Source of the DNA: Gigaspora rosea
Taxonomy: Eukaryota > Glomeromycota > Glomeromycetes > Diversisporales > Gigasporaceae
Reading direction: 5' to 3'
NCBI GenBank assembly: GCA_003550325.1
Contig: QKWP01000346.1
Span: 45,031-109,030, forward strand
DNA: 64,000 nt
The position numbers were made by a program, and so were the translations under genes. Below are positions 11,129 through 23,752 of the stretch, piece after piece (position 1 is the stretch's first letter; the number at the start of each line of letters is the position of its first letter). Below the pieces are notes generated by a model. The model ran no database searches. It was not told the origin of the DNA and saw only the letters and a program-made list of their open reading frames with translations.

Positions 11129-12467
11129 TTGTTATTAAAACTAGCGGAATTATGATAAAAAGTGAATAACTTACCATGTTTGCCAGTACGGTAATGATAT
11201 CGCAAGAAAAGTAATCATATTTGGTGCTTGATTCTTAATTTTATGCATATGTTTTTGAATACTTAGATTTATTAGTCCTTGTCTTCTAGTCATCTCCTTT
11301 TGTGATTTTTATATGAATTTCCTTGCTTGCAATATAGAGATGTTAAGTAGTTCATAATGAACTAGTTCAGACCAGGTCTGAACCAGACTTTGGATTAGTT
11401 CAGAAGGTCAAAACCAGTCCAGTTCTCATAATTTGAATAGAGACACATCGAATAGATTTAATATCATATAGCATAAATTTAAATAAATATAATTAAATTC
11501 GGTGTTTTAGCTTTAAAAATTCACAGTGTTACTAGATTTATTAAGTGCTTCAATTGGTAGGCTTGGTTTAAATTAGTAAATGCTTTATTTGTATTTTTTT
11601 ACGCCATTTAGAGTTTCAAAATTACATTAAACTGCTAGGGTAGAGCCGATTTTGAATTATTCCAGGACCAGATAATCATCTAAAATCACTACCTGCAATG
11701 GGTTTTCTTCTTTTTGATCATGCGATACTCTATCATCTCGCATCCCATGGCGGTGAGTTATGTCAATAATTTACTACGCAAAGGTAAATTCTTTAAAAAA
11801 TCAACTAATAAATTAAAATTTTCTTGACCAATTTTTATTTTACAAGAATAATTTTTTTATATACAAAGTATAATATTAAGTTTATTTATACAAAATAATG
11901 ATTATTTAAAATTATGAAATATATAATACAAAATATAACAATACAAAATAATACAAAGTCTATCTATAATTTTAAAAGATTAAATTTCTTTAGTTACATA
12001 GTACTGAATAAACTGACGAGTTTGGATAGTTTATTTTTTTCATAAGAGAAAATTATAAAAGAAATAAAGCCGATCCAAACTCTAAACGGAGCCGAATTTT
12101 GACCTAATAAAAGTTTAGAATTTGTAAGTAATTGAAGCGACCCTTGAGTACCTCAACAAGATGCCTACTGTTAGCACTTGGTAGTGAGAGACTAATACCC
12201 TGAAGACCATTCCAATGGCTTTCAAACAGTCTCCCCCAGATGAATCACGTGTTCCAACTGTGCTTACTACTGCATGGATCCAGGAATGCTCAGAAGCTTT
12301 GTGTTAATTTATTAATAGAGGACCGTTACTTATTTTTTAGCTACAGCATATTAGCAAGTATAAGAACTACGTAAATAATAAACAAAAAAATGATATGTTT
12401 AAATCAAAAGAAATATATCTAAAACAAATATATAAGTGAAATATAAATAGTAAAGGTGTAACATGTG

Positions 12468-13460
12468 CGAAAAACATTGGCATGCACTTTGCTTTATGGC
12501 TAGAAGCCGGCTTCCTAAGAAGCTGGCCAGAATTTTATTAGATTTTTTATTAAATATTGTTCGTGTGAACAATAGTACAAGAGTGTAGTAGTATTTTGTA
12601 TATACATTTTATAGGTGCTAGAAACAGTGAGTTTCCCGAATTTTTAGCAATATTTATTGCTCTGAGATTCACTGTCACAGACCAGGTTAAGAATGGCTGA
12701 GCAGAGTTAAGCTGATTGTTGGCCGGTGATTTCTTGCCTGCTGAAGCAAGTCGGCCATAGAGATGTTAGAATCAAGTGGCTGCTATATCAGGGTCCCAAT
12801 TATTCCTGTTTGAGGTGAGTTGGACGGGCAAAAAAGAATCGATTTCGAATTTTTTTTTCTGAGAGAGAGTTGGTGTCTGCCAGCCATTCGTATTTATGTG
12901 ATAGCTTGATGGCATGTTACACATCAGGATCTGCATTGCAGCTGTGGCTGCTATTCATTTGTGCTACAAGTGCATGCACGTGATTAGGCAATTCATGCAC
13001 GGATTGGTGCATCGGCATGCACCTTTGTTATTGGCAGTTTACGCGCCCAATTGTCTTTTGATCAGGTCCGATATGTCACGTGTCTGCAGTTATGTGAGTG
13101 CTGCAGTGCTTGGCCGCATTTTTCGATCAGTTCACTTTTCTGTCAACTAGCACGAAAAACATAGGCACGCACTTTGCTTTATGGCTAGAAGCCAGCTTCC
13201 TAAGAAGCTGGCCAGAATTTTATTAAATTTTTTATTAAATATTGTTCGTGTGAACAATAGTACAAGAGTGTAGTAGTATTTTGTATATACATTTTATAGG
13301 TGCTAGAAACAGTGAGTTTTCCGAATTTTTAGCAATATTTATTACACTGAGACAGACCAGGTTAAGTATGGCTTGAGCAGAGTCAAGCTGATTGTTGGCC
13401 GGTGGTTTCCCGCCTGCCGAAGCAAGCCAGCCGCAGAGATGTTAGAATCAAGTGGCTGCC
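12468..13460 (+). repeat. A1-B1-A2 direct-repeat block of the DIRS-like element
   Basis: The A repeats contain the imperfect palindromes ATTGTTCGTGTGAACAAT and CTTCCTAAGAAGCTGGC, plausible recombinase-binding arms. The B repeats contain GTGCATGCACGTGATTAGGC-like palindromic words. The A1-B1 unit is 685 bp. A short ORF at 12,914-13,150 lies in B1 but is not conserved in frame in B2, so I do not call it a gene. Confidence 0.8.
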
Positions 13461-14353
13461 CAAAAATGATATGTTGATTCTGACAAATCGTGGGGGGGTT
13501 TTTTTTTGAATTGGTTTTTTTTTTAACTCTTTCGATCAGTGAGCAAGAATGAGCAACTATCTGGATACGCTAAAAATTTCGTATTTAGCTGTTGATGTTT
13601 TGGTTTGTTGGAGTGCTTTCTTCTTTTTTTTTTGATCATGGTATGGGTATGTTGTTGTTGTGTCATTTGCCACTTTCTAATTTTATTTATTTCAATTTTT
13701 TTTTCTTTTGTGTATCTGTATATATGATTTTTCGTGCTTGTAGATGTGTCTTTATTTGTTTTATTTTATTTTTTTATTGTCATTTTGCTTGTTTGTTTGT
13801 ATGTTTAGTTTGTCTATTTATACATGTTTATATATATTTATTTGTTTGTTTTGGCGATACTGATTGGACTGTTCTTTTGCTCCAAGATTGTTATACAGGT
13901 TAATCAGTATATGCTTTCGTGAGAATGGAAGCACTTGTTGCTGGGTGGCTGCAGATGTATCGATAGAAGGACTCTGAGTCCCATCCAGAAATTGTTCTCC
14001 TTTATGCGAGCATATTGCTGGTGTTGGTGTATATTGGCTAGGTCTAGATATGGACATATGCTTTTAAAGCACATACGGAAGACTTATTTCTAGTTCACTA
14101 ATATTTGGTTTGCTTTTATGGTCTGAGGGGGTTTCTGTTATATATGCTTTGATTGACAGATTCGTGAATGTGATTTTATTGATGGTTTTCAATAGCTACC
14201 TAATTAGAGGTTATTGTATGCTTCAATTTGATTAAGATGGTATAAATTTAAGAAATCGATTGAGTAATGTCAGCGGAGATTTTGTAAGTATGATGTATTG
14301 TGCTTAGTGACAGAACTATGTGGTCATAGAAGTTGCTATTTAAGGAGTAAAAG
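13461..14353. other. Leader region of the DIRS-like element
   Basis: T-rich sequence between A2 and Gag. A 103-codon open frame at 13,592-13,903 is mostly poly-T-derived Phe and Leu and resembles no family, so I leave it out. There is no clear second domain. Confidence 0.5.
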
Positions 14354-15511
14354 TTGGAAGTTTGTTCTTCCTCTTTTGTCTTTGCTGCGAGCTCAACACA
14401 AGTTTCGTTGCCTATAGGCAGTAATTTGGAGGGAGTTTCAAAAAAAGTGCCACACCAAGTGTTAAGAGTTAGTATGGATCGGCTTTCGTTGGAAACATTA
14501 AAAATGTTATGTAAAGAGTTGTCAGAGGTTGGCACAAAGCAAGCATTGGTAGTTAGGTTGGCTAGTAGAATTGTTGATAAAGCAAGAAAGAAAGATAGAG
14601 GAAAGGAAAATAATCAGAGTAATAATAGGCGAGAAGGAAGAGTTGATACTGATTTGGGTTTTGCCATACGAGAAAAATTTTGATAGGTCAAAAACAACTG
14701 ATGGAGGTGCGGGAGTACAGGGATTTTCAGTACTAGATTTGCAATACATAGCGTTAGAGAAATCTCTGAAACAGATAGTTCAGGTAACAATGGAAAATGT
14801 TGTCAATGATTTTAGGAAGTGTATGCAATGTGTAGATGAATATAAACACTGGGCGAAAAAAAAGATAAATAAGCCAAGAGATCAGTTTGAATATGATGAA
14901 TGGTGCAGAGTAGGAAGGTATTTGGAATAATGCAGTAATAAGTAAGAATTGGAAGATGATAGTGAAGGTGTGAGAAATTGTGGCAACTAGAGCGTTTATA
15001 TTGAGAGTAGATAAAAGAGAAGATTGGAATATAGCAACAGAAATTAAGAATTCATCAGACGAAGAAATTATGAATGCGTATTTCAAGATAAGTTGATAAG
15101 TGCCAGGCAACTGGCAAAGAACAAGCAGTCAAAAGTGGAAAATAGTGCAGAAATCTCAGGAACTATAGCAGCTGGTTTATTAGTAGGATTTGAAATTTTG
15201 GCTAAGAATCAGACAGTACAATAGCTAGTACTTCAATAGCCAATACAACAACTGTTTCGGCCAGTACAATACTGAACTTGACACTGTTCCAACCAGTTTA
15301 TCCAACCTTTGGTTTAAATATGACCCTGAGTTACAGGAATGTGATGCCAGATCAAAGCTTATACCAACAGCAATATAGGAGTCAAGGATATTCCGAGATG
15401 TATGGTAATAGTAGATTATTTAGGCAGAGTAGAAATCCAGGAGTTGTATGTTTTATCTGTGAAGAGCAGGGTCACATAGCTTGGGATTGTCCTCAGAAGA
15501 AGTCTGGATAA
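14354..15511 (+). pseudogene. Gag-like protein with SAP domain and CCHC zinc knuckle (frameshifted)
   Basis: The first open stretch (14,354-14,683) contains a SAP-type helix-extended-loop-helix, LSLETLKMLCKELSEVGTKQ followed by ALVVRLASRI. SAP modules bind AT-rich DNA. The frame then shifts to a basic and helical stretch at 14,690-14,930 (LDLQYIALEKSLKQIVQV...). A third open piece at 15,278-15,511 ends with CFICEEQGHIAWDC, a retroviral-type zinc knuckle of form C-x2-C-x4-H-x4-C. This order (SAP first, knuckle last) immediately upstream of RT marks it as a nucleocapsid-like ORF1. At least three frame changes make it non-functional here unless the assembly has errors. Confidence 0.75.
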
Positions 15512-15574
15512 CTATTTAGAATCATCAGAAAAGTATTAGAAAGAGGTTATAAAACCTGCAGCATTAGTGATAGC

Positions 15575-16916
15575 ATGGCTGAAGAACAGATGCTTTTTTC
15601 CAAAGGCATGAAATTGTTAGTGCAAATGAAAGTGCTGAGACAGATCGAGTTTATAGGAGATGAGTTGGAGTGGGTAGAGCAAGAATTGGAAAGACTGATG
15701 AAGATGCAGGCAGTAAAGTTAATATATAAAGGAAGAAGAGACCAAAGGTATTGTTGAGGCGAGTCCGGTATTTTTGGTGCCAAAAGTGGGTCCAAAAAGA
15801 TATAAATGATTATAGATTTGAGACGATTGAACCAGGTTTCCAAAAAAACATTTTGTTTCGAAGGCTTGGAAGGATTGTTGAGGATGATCAGGAGAAATTG
15901 GTAGATAATATTATTCAATCTAAGGAATAGATACCACTATATTCTGATAGATGATTGGGCTTAGCGTTTTCTAGGTTTTTGAGTGAGAGAGAAGTGGTTC
16001 CATTATACAGTTCTGCCATTTGGCCTATCCTAGTCACTGTAGATTTTTCAAAAATAATGAGAGCTTTGATAGGTTTGTGGAGGTCACAAGGCATTTACTG
16101 TAGAAATCATATCAATGATGTTTGGGTAAGTTGTACATCCAAGGAAGAGCTTTTACAGATGAGAGAAGAAATTATAAGAATCAATTTAGAGGAGTGTGGT
16201 TTGGTAAGGGCAGCAACTAGGAGCTAACAAGGCTAAAGATTTATGGATTGATAATAAATTTGGAAAAAGGAATATCAGGGTGCCAGAAGAAAAAGTCGAA
16301 AAGATGCAAAAAGAGTTGAACAAAAAGTGGAGTGTTTTAAAAGGATTCTAGCAAGACATTTGATATCACTGCAGGGAGGATTTAGAGTTTTGCACAGGTG
16401 TTTCTGCCAGTACAAGTAAAGTATATAGAATTTTATGCTAAAGTAGATGACAGCAAACCGAAGAAAATAGGGATAGGAAAAGAGTGTGTAGTTAATGACC
16501 AAGACATTAGAGAATGTCAGATAGTTGAGAGAAATCTGGTGAAATGGAATGGCAAACTGGTGTGGAAGCTAGCTCAAATAAAAGCAGTGTTTGTAGATGT
16601 GTTGATGATAGGATCGTGTGGAATTTATATGGGATACAAGGTAGCAGGAAGTTGGCTAAAACTGTTCAGTGCAGTAGAAATAGCACAGTTGGAAAGTTTG
16701 GTGGTAGTGAGAGCACTGGAGTTATTTGTAGATCTGTTAAAGCACTTTTGGGTAACCTTATTCATAGACAACAAAACAGTATTGAGAATAGTGGTGTGTA
16801 GGGAATTTGCTGTGGGAAAAAATATTGCGAAGTGCCTATGGAAGCTGGGTGATTGGCAGTTAGACAATTGGGTGTTCGAGGAGTTGGAAGCCAAATGGGG
16901 TCTGGTATCGATATGA
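15575..16916 (+). pseudogene. Reverse transcriptase and RNase H of the DIRS-like element (frameshifted)
   Basis: Near 15,765-15,850 the plus strand reads FLVPKVGPK, then MIIDLRRLNQVSKK, the RT fingers and pre-palm segment. At 16,020-16,220 it reads IMRALIGLWRSQGIYCR, then INDVWVSCTSKEELLQMREE, the palm motif C region, with the expected Y-x-D-D changed to H-I-N-D. At 16,570-16,800 it reads AVFVDVLMIGSCGIYMGYKV, then ESLVVVRALELF, then FIDNKTVLRIV, corresponding to the RNase H D, E and DN motifs. Stops and frame changes interrupt it, and the loss of both motif-C aspartates suggests the RT is dead. No methyltransferase domain was seen. Confidence 0.75.
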
Positions 16917-17067
16917 CTTATTTAATGCAAAGAAGAGCTACTTCAACTGTTATTATTTTGTCCCAATTCCGAAGCAGTTAATTGTTTCACACAGGCTTGG
17001 GCAAGAAAAGTAAATTATGCATGCCCATCTCTTGCCATGGTACAGTATATCAAGTGCTAACACATAG

Positions 17068-17930
17068 TTGAGAATACAGAGCCCAGGTATTACTGATTTT
17101 TCTGGCATGCGTTTCAGGCCAGTAGTGGTCATGGTTCCTCAAAGCACCAAAAGAAGTAGTAGAGTTACTACCAGTGATAAAAATTATCAATCCAGAACCT
17201 TCAGGGCAAAGAAAACCTTGCAGGAATCTGGCTTGAAAATTGTTGGTAGCAAGGATAGAATAGTCAAGGTATTAATAAATTGTGCCAATAATTTGACATA
17301 TTGTGCAATTGATAAGGATTATAGGAAGAGGTTAGTAGAGGCATTGCAGTTATTTTAAATGGACAAGGAATATAGCTTGTCTGGCAAATGTAACTACAGT
17401 TAGAGTATTTTTGAAGTGGTTAGAGTTGGCAGATATGTTGACTTTTATGCAAAAGTATCCTGGAACAATCAGTAGGATGCATAATAAGAGAGGGTTAAAA
17501 AATCTAGTGGAAGATTTTAGAATAAGAGAAGTAGTCAAATTGTGTTGAAAGCCCAGGACCACGATATGGAGTGGCCTTGGGATCCATTCTCTTTAGAGGC
17601 TCTAAAGCAGTATCATGATAATTCTCTGAAGAAAGTGGGCCTGTTAATATGGTATAAAGATTTGGCCCACAAAAAGTAGATTCTGCCTGGTAAGGTATTA
17701 GAAAAGTATCTAAGAGTAAGGCCATATACAATAGAGGATAAGCTTTTGTTTTTGACATACAAGGGTAGAGAAATGTCAGTAGCAGCAATTTCAGTGATAA
17801 TAAAGTGTATGACAGAATATACAGAAATTAGAGTCCGTTTTACATTGTACAGTCTAAGGGCAATGACAGCTATAAAGTGGGGTATGTTGTTACACAAATC
17901 AGAACTATTAGTAGTTAGGACTCGAAAGTA
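17068..17930 (+). pseudogene. Tyrosine recombinase of the DIRS-like element (frameshifted)
   Basis: The C-terminal part is the best preserved: PWDPFSLEALKQYHD, then VLEKYLRVRPYTIEDKLLFL, then RFTLYSLRAMTAIKWGM followed by LLHKSELLVV. The YSLRAMTA block matches box II of tyrosine recombinases of retrotransposons (usually H-S-L-R); here the His of H-x-x-R is replaced by Tyr. The N-terminal part (17,068-17,358) is in a different frame, with further stops between 17,345 and 17,570. In the family this enzyme integrates a circular cDNA by strand exchange, leaving no target duplication, which is what the empty-site comparison shows. Confidence 0.65.
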
Positions 17931-18474
17931 GTAATGTTATATTTGAGGGTAGTAGAAACTGGATGAAGCAGAAAGAGAAAGAATGTAACGTATCATGGGG
18001 GAAGCAAAAAAGAATCGATTTTGAATTTTTTTTTTCTAAGAGAGAGTTGGTTTCTGCCAGCCATTTGTATTTATGTGATGGCTTGATGGCATGTTACACA
18101 CCAGGATCTGCATTGCAGCTGTGGCTGCCATTCATTTGTGCTACTAGTGCATGCACGTGATTAGGCGATTCGTGCATAGATTGGTGCATCGGCATGCACC
18201 TTTGTTATTGGCAGTTTACGCGCCCGATTGTCCTTTGATCAGGTCCAATATGTCACGTGCCTGCAGTCATGTGGGTGCTGCAGTGCTTGGCCGCATTTTT
18301 CGATCAGTTGACTTTTCTGTCAACTAGCATAAAATGTGTGTGAGTGAAAAGTGTAAAGAGTTGAGTAAGACAAAAAGAGTTCCTTATATATATTTTTTTG
18401 ATACGTCTATTGGTTTACATTAACACATGATTTTGATAAATTAGGAAATTACGTAATTGTGTAAATCATACTTA

Positions 18475-18508
18475 GGCCACATCAACTTGATTTTTTGTTT
18501 AACATAAC
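18475..18508 (+). repeat. Left TIR of the 6.3-kb transposon
   Basis: 34-bp terminal inverted repeat beginning GGCCAC and ending AACATAAC. It is followed by a CCCCCCTCC run that has an inverse echo (ACCCCCCTCATC read inwards) near 24,738. Confidence 0.9.
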
Positions 18509-19567
18509 CCCCCTCCTTTTAAAAATACCTATATAATATAAATAATACACATAATATACATAGAATGACCAATAAAAATCGAGTATTTAAGTCATGTGAT
18601 TATTACTAGAGTTGCCTACAAGTCGCAATTTTGCATCTTCCAGACTTATTTAACTGTAATTATTACAAGATAAGCCATATATCTGATATATTATATTACG
18701 ATAGTATATTCTATTGCGATGATAAGTCGCAACTCTAGTTGTGCCATAAAAAAAGTCGTAATTAATATTTGCAGCTAATCGTTGCTCGATAGATCAGTTA
18801 AAACTATAAGTACAAATCGGTTAAATCAGTGAAATTTATGCATGCACAAGCTAATGTTAAGCGCATAATCTTATCGCTTTTAATAATAGTAATCGTGATC
18901 ATTATATATGTAACCGTAGTAGTATAATGTAGTAAAAGGTGCGTACTATAAAAGAAAAAGAGAGTCGTGGGTTCTTTTTTCCTAAGATAATAACGGATAT
19001 AAATACCCCGTCTCCGCATAACCAGGATCGTGGTTAAAATGTTGATAAGTAGAGATGTCGTTAGAGTAGAGTTGGAAAAAAAAAGTGTAAGAAATTGATA
19101 TGAATATTACCTGGATATTGGTAAGAAAGTTTTTCATTTATTCAACAAAAAGAGCTCTCTTTGTTGGATTTATATTATGGCGATTACTCAAATGGCAATT
19201 ACTCATCTGTTATTTACTCGACAATAACAATGTACTTTTTTTTTCAATGCGAATAGATTCTAAATATAAAGGATTTCTATTCTTAGATGCAAATGTATGT
19301 GAGTAATTGAGTAATCTCTTCCTACTGCTGCTTAAATTATCGCTATACATATTCTAATTTGGTTAAAAATCCTTCAATGGTTAGCAACTATGTCTAGTGG
19401 CTAAAAACCTCGTCTTCATGCAATATGTCCCGAACTGACTATATCGAACCTCATTATAAAATAGCAAAGAACTTCAATAATCTGAAACATACCATGAAAA
19501 GTTAGAACGTATGATCAAAATGATGAATCATGCAATATGAACAATAGAAATTGAAAAAATAACGTAG

Positions 19568-19602
<35 letters not shown>

Positions 19603-19669
19603 AAAATAAAAGCTAACGTGGTTTTACAATAAAAAACTTGCTCATGATTAATTTTCTCAAAAATCAAAA
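18509..19669. other. 5' non-coding region of the 6.3-kb transposon
   Basis: No supported gene. Near 18,600-18,740 AGTTGC / GCAACT words form a loose inverted repeat (AGAGTTGCCTACAAGTCGCA with TAAGTCGCAACTCTAG). A run of about 30 A residues lies at 19,572-19,600. TATA-like words occur near 19,160. The promoter of the downstream gene probably lies here. Confidence 0.5.
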
Positions 19670-21346
19670 ATGTTGTACCTTTTGGTTCAAGTTAATGAAG
19701 GCGTTAAATCTATTATTTCTGAACGTGTAATGAGTATAGAGCCTACGAATAATCAATTTTTGAACCTTTTTGACGCAATTGCGTTAGGACAATATGAATA
19801 TGATAATAGAGAAGTAAAAGTTTTTATTAGGCGGAAAAAATCTGAAGGTTGGCGAGAAGTAGATAATGGGTTAGATGGTAACTTAACCATGCTAGAAGTT
19901 TTAGGTTTTACACAAGTTAAATTTTGTCTTGTTCCTAATATCAATTTAGATAAAACAGCTTTAACTCAAAATGAACCAGACGCTTTTAATATTCTGATGG
20001 AAAATTCCAAACAACCTTTACTTCCTCAACATTGTAATGAGCATAACAATTATAACAAACTTTATAATGAAATTATTGATTTTTTTCGAGCTCAACAAGT
20101 TGGTTGGACAGGCGGTTTACATAAAACAATAGGAAAAGAGTTCATAAATCGTCTTGCAAGTGCTCTTTGGTATATTGATCCACACCTTTCAACATTGAGT
20201 GCACGTTCATACCATCTGCCAGCCTTTTTTACACAATTGAAAACGTATCAAGATGGCGAATCATACAACAAGTATTATTATACTGGTCATCATAAAAAAA
20301 ACCCGCTTTCTCAGCAAAAACTCTCACACCTTTCAAGCTCTCTTGAGCTTTCTATTAGTCAACCTTGGGCGAGTGGCAGTATATGGAACAAAATAATGCC
20401 CGCAATTATTTCTTTAATTGACATTTTAAAAAATTATTCTGATTATTTAATTACAACTGCTGCTGATATGAATATGATTCATTATAGTGATGAAAGTGCT
20501 CGTAGTCCTGAAAACAACAGTACAATGTGCCGAATTGCTGCTTGCGAGCATGATAAACTTAAAGATGATTACATTGAGTTAGATAATTATCTATTTGAAA
20601 AGCCATTTTATGAACATTTTGATATTCAACAATTTCTTCCGAAGAATGTTATGAAACGGTATCGGTTTATTAAAGAGTTGCAGCTTACATTTCCAATTGG
20701 TGTATATAGGTCAGTATTCGAGTCTTGGCTATAAAAATCATATAATATTATTGTGTATCGCCAAAAGAAAAAGAAATATTATTTTTCGCTTGATGGCAAT
20801 ATAAAACGTAATTTCACGTATATATTTTTATCTTATAAAATTACTATTTTTTTTAGGTATTATCAGGGTAATTATTTGGGAACAATTAATTATGTATGGA
20901 GGATCCCAGAAGCAGAAACGTTTGATGATAGACAAGACGAAACGTTAAAAGCACGTATGTTGTCTAGGATTCATGAAGAATTGCCTCGTTATTTTACGCG
21001 ACAAATGCGAAAGAATGTGCTTGACAAAGTATGATAATACAACTGATATTTATTAATAGATTAATATATATTAACATATATTCATTTCTTATATTGTAGT
21101 ATTCCTATATCCAGAAAGTCACACCTGCAGTATTACGGATGCTTCATTTTGATCTTACCGGTAATGCTGCTGTAACTCCAAGTGCAATCAGTCGTGATGT
21201 AGAAGAAAGACTACGATTAATGTTAACCTTGGCAGATCCTAATATCATATTCGATTTGCGAACAAACAATGGATTTAAAGGAACAAAGTTTAATGTATTT
21301 TGGGATGAAACGAATGCATATTTTAATGAGCAGGTAGGATTTGTTA

Positions 21347-21396
<50 letters not shown>

Positions 21397-23573
21397 TTAA
21401 CCTATTTTAATATAGAATTTACTTGCAGTAAATGAGCGGCGGCATGGGGCTATTCTATATATGCCATTGGCCTTGTCAATTCGTGATCTTCGTGAAACTA
21501 TAGTGGAAAGATTAAAGACTATTTATGGTGACCCTTTACCTTCTGATATTAATATTCCATCAGATGAATGGATTCGTCTTCAATTTTGTCCCACAAATGT
21601 TACTACAATGAGGGCTATGTATTATACTGGCCGATTTAACGTAAAATTTAAAGTACAAGCTCGGATGCTTCGAAAAAACAGTGAAGATGCACATTATTGT
21701 GCTGCACTTTTCCGCTATCTTAGAGAATTCTGTATCCAGTACCGTCAATGGGCCTGTTTGATTTCTGCTGATGATAAGCACAAAATTCCTATAGGCGAAG
21801 ATGTTGCAGTTTCTACTGGTGTACGAAATCGACGTTCTATGGTTGCACAAGAGAGCAATTTGGCTGCTGCCGATCATGATTTCGCAAAACTATCTTTAAC
21901 ACCATCGGTGATTTTTTTTATATCTATCCCCAATGAAATTTCAGGGTCATTTTACGAGGGTCAGGTGTTTGTATCATATAAAGATACAATTTTTGAACCT
22001 AGTACCGCTATTAGACATGTAACAGAATTTTTAAATGCACTAGACATTCAGTATGCATATCAAGAAGTGCCACCAATTTTGTGTCTTTACACCGATGGAG
22101 GTCCAGATCATCGTTGTAATTATGGTTCTGTACAAATTGCACTAATTAGCCTTTTTCTTTGTGGAGATTTCGATTTACTTGCTGCAGTTCGTACAGCACC
22201 CAATCATAGCTGGACAAATCCTGCAGAACGAGTTATGAGTACTTTGAATTTGGGCCTTCAGGGTGTAGCATTAAAACGTGACTCGATGAGTATTGAATCT
22301 GAAACTTTATTTGGGATGGTGAATACATTGGGCGACATACGTAAAAAAGCTCAAGGATCAAGTAAATTAGAATCCGAGTTGAAAAAAAGTATCACAAGTA
22401 TTCAAGAGATGTTAAATAGCCGAACAGAACGGCTTAGGTTAAAAAATAATAAATTTAGGTGTTACTCTCCCGCAAGTCAAGATGCCATTACAGAAGTATT
22501 TGAAGTAAATAAAATAAAATTAGTTTACTGTAGCTAAATTAATGAATTTTATTTAACTTTATTATATCGATTATTTTATATAAAATATCATTGATAAATT
22601 TTACAGTCAATTTTTAGAATAGATCCAACTCTAAAAATTGAAGAAACTACACAAAAACAAATACACCAGCATCCAACATTGATCGAATTTATTGACACTC
22701 ATTGCCAAACACGTGCTTACAGTTTTCAGGTATGTAAATACTCAGTATTTGAGGGTTCCAAAACCAATCTTTGAGATTTTGAGTAATATTAATTACAACA
22801 AGGTTATTGCTTATTTATGTATTAACTTTAAAGGTGAAAAAATGTAATAATATTTCCTGCTTGTATTGTAAGCCAATTCGTCTTCCAATACACGAGTTTA
22901 ATACGTTGAGCTTTCTTCCGGATCCAATTCCTTCAAAAGGTATATTTATTACTCTATTTTGTTCATACAACTGTATAATATATGTTCATATAACTGTATA
23001 CTATATGTTATTTTAATATTAGATAATACAGATCATTATGCAGCCTTTCAGGATGTTTATGGAACCAAAACCACGGAAGAATATCGACCAACATATATGC
23101 AGTCACAGGAAAAATCTGAGCCTATCCCAAAATCTATTCTAATTGCAGAGAAAATCCGGGATTATATAAAGTGTGAAAATTGTCAAAAACGTCGCTGCAT
23201 ATATAGTAACAAATCCTTAACCGATGATGAACAGTCTGATTATCAACAAGCATTAGACTCTTATTCATATTCGTGTGGTGCTCCGATTTTTCCTGAAGAC
23301 CATTATTTAAAAGAAGTAATCTTTGTACGTACACAAATTAGCTGTGATTCTCCAATTGAAATATTGTACTATTCAAGCCGCAAAGTAGGAAATTATCCAA
23401 TTTGTTATTACTGTGGAAATAGTGATGATTTGATAACTCCGCCGCAATCTTTAAAAGAACGTTTTAAGCAAATCTATCCATTATGTGAAATTTGTCAAGA
23501 AAATGGAAAAAATTTTTATACAAAAGCAGCGATCAAAACTAATAATAAAGCCGTGAAGCGTCATAAAAAATAA
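19670..23573 (+). CDS. Putative DDE-type transposase, seven exons, intact
   Basis: I propose exons 19,670-20,709, 20,857-21,028, 21,100-21,333, 21,416-22,504, 22,607-22,729, 22,834-22,939 and 23,023-23,573. All junctions are GT-AG, and the joined frame is open for about 1,104 residues. An RNase H-like core is suggested by SADDKHKIPIGE (D601/D602), LYTDGGPDHRCNYGSVQ (D709) and NPAERVMSTLNLGLQ (E753), giving D-107-D-43-E. Hydrophobic beta-strand-like segments precede the first and second acidic residues. Exon 1 supplies a roughly 350-residue N-terminal region (GWTGGLHKTIGKEF and others) with no DNA-binding fold I recognise. The C-terminus has cysteine pairs (CNNISCLYC, CENCQKRRC, CYYCGN, CEICQ) that could bind zinc. 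Central placement between TIRs with a target duplication supports a transposase role. I do not recognise a named superfamily. The start codon is the first ATG of the open frame; an upstream exon is possible. Confidence 0.75.
21345..21393 (+). repeat. TTA trinucleotide microsatellite in intron 3
   Basis: About 16 TTA units lie inside the third intron (21,334-21,415) of the putative transposase gene, just before the 3' splice site at 21,415. Confidence 0.95.
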
Positions 23574-23644
23574 GTTCATTAAAAATTTATTGTTATGGTC
23601 AGTCATGCAATAAACCGACACAAAATTGGGCAAGTAGAAATAAG

Positions 23645-23752
23645 CAGTACTGGCCATTTTAGGTCATATCCGACTTTATATGACCAAGGTGGACATTATA
23701 AAATAGTAAATTTTATAAATCATAAGTCATAACAGGTCATAGGCCAGCACTG
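23645..23752. mobile_element. hAT-like mini-MITE, 108 bp, 8-bp target duplication
   Basis: TIRs CAGTACTGGCC and GGCCAGCACTG. GAAATAAG is directly repeated at 23,637-23,644 and 23,753-23,760. The size, 8-bp duplication and CAG terminus fit a non-autonomous hAT element. It is inserted just downstream of the putative transposase gene. Confidence 0.9.

Larger units (their letters stand above)
12468..18329 (+). mobile_element. DIRS-like tyrosine-recombinase retrotransposon with split direct repeats
   Basis: The unit runs from CGAAAAACATTGGCATGCAC to TTTCTGTCAACTAGCA. The arrangement is A1 (12,468 to about 12,800), B1 (about 12,815-13,152), A2 (13,153 to about 13,460), coding body, B2 (about 17,990-18,329). 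A1 and A2 are near-identical, as are B1 and B2. Comparison with the left arm shows insertion between GTGTG and TAAAAT with no target duplication, as expected for tyrosine-recombinase integration. The body encodes, in order, a SAP and zinc-knuckle Gag, RT, RNase H and a tyrosine recombinase, all with frameshifts. Split direct repeats are known from PAT and Ngaro-type elements, but there the internal B1A2 block lies 3' of the ORFs; here it is 5'. An alternative is a solo A-B unit in tandem with a full element. Confidence 0.85.

Noticed and set aside
12914..13150. 78-codon ORF in repeat B1
   Set aside because: The near-identical repeat B2 does not keep the frame, so it is not under coding selection.
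13592..13903. 103-codon ORF in the DIRS-like leader
   Set aside because: Composed mainly of poly-T-derived Phe, Leu and Cys codons with no motif; likely chance openness of T-rich DNA.
14754..15110. Minus-strand 118-codon frame (and 15,547-15,918 minus)
   Set aside because: These lie opposite the Gag and RT coding strand and are low-complexity Ile, Phe and Ser text.
21560..21877. 105-codon minus-strand frame inside the putative transposase exon 4
   Set aside because: Antisense shadow of an exon with clear conservation-like motifs on the plus strand.
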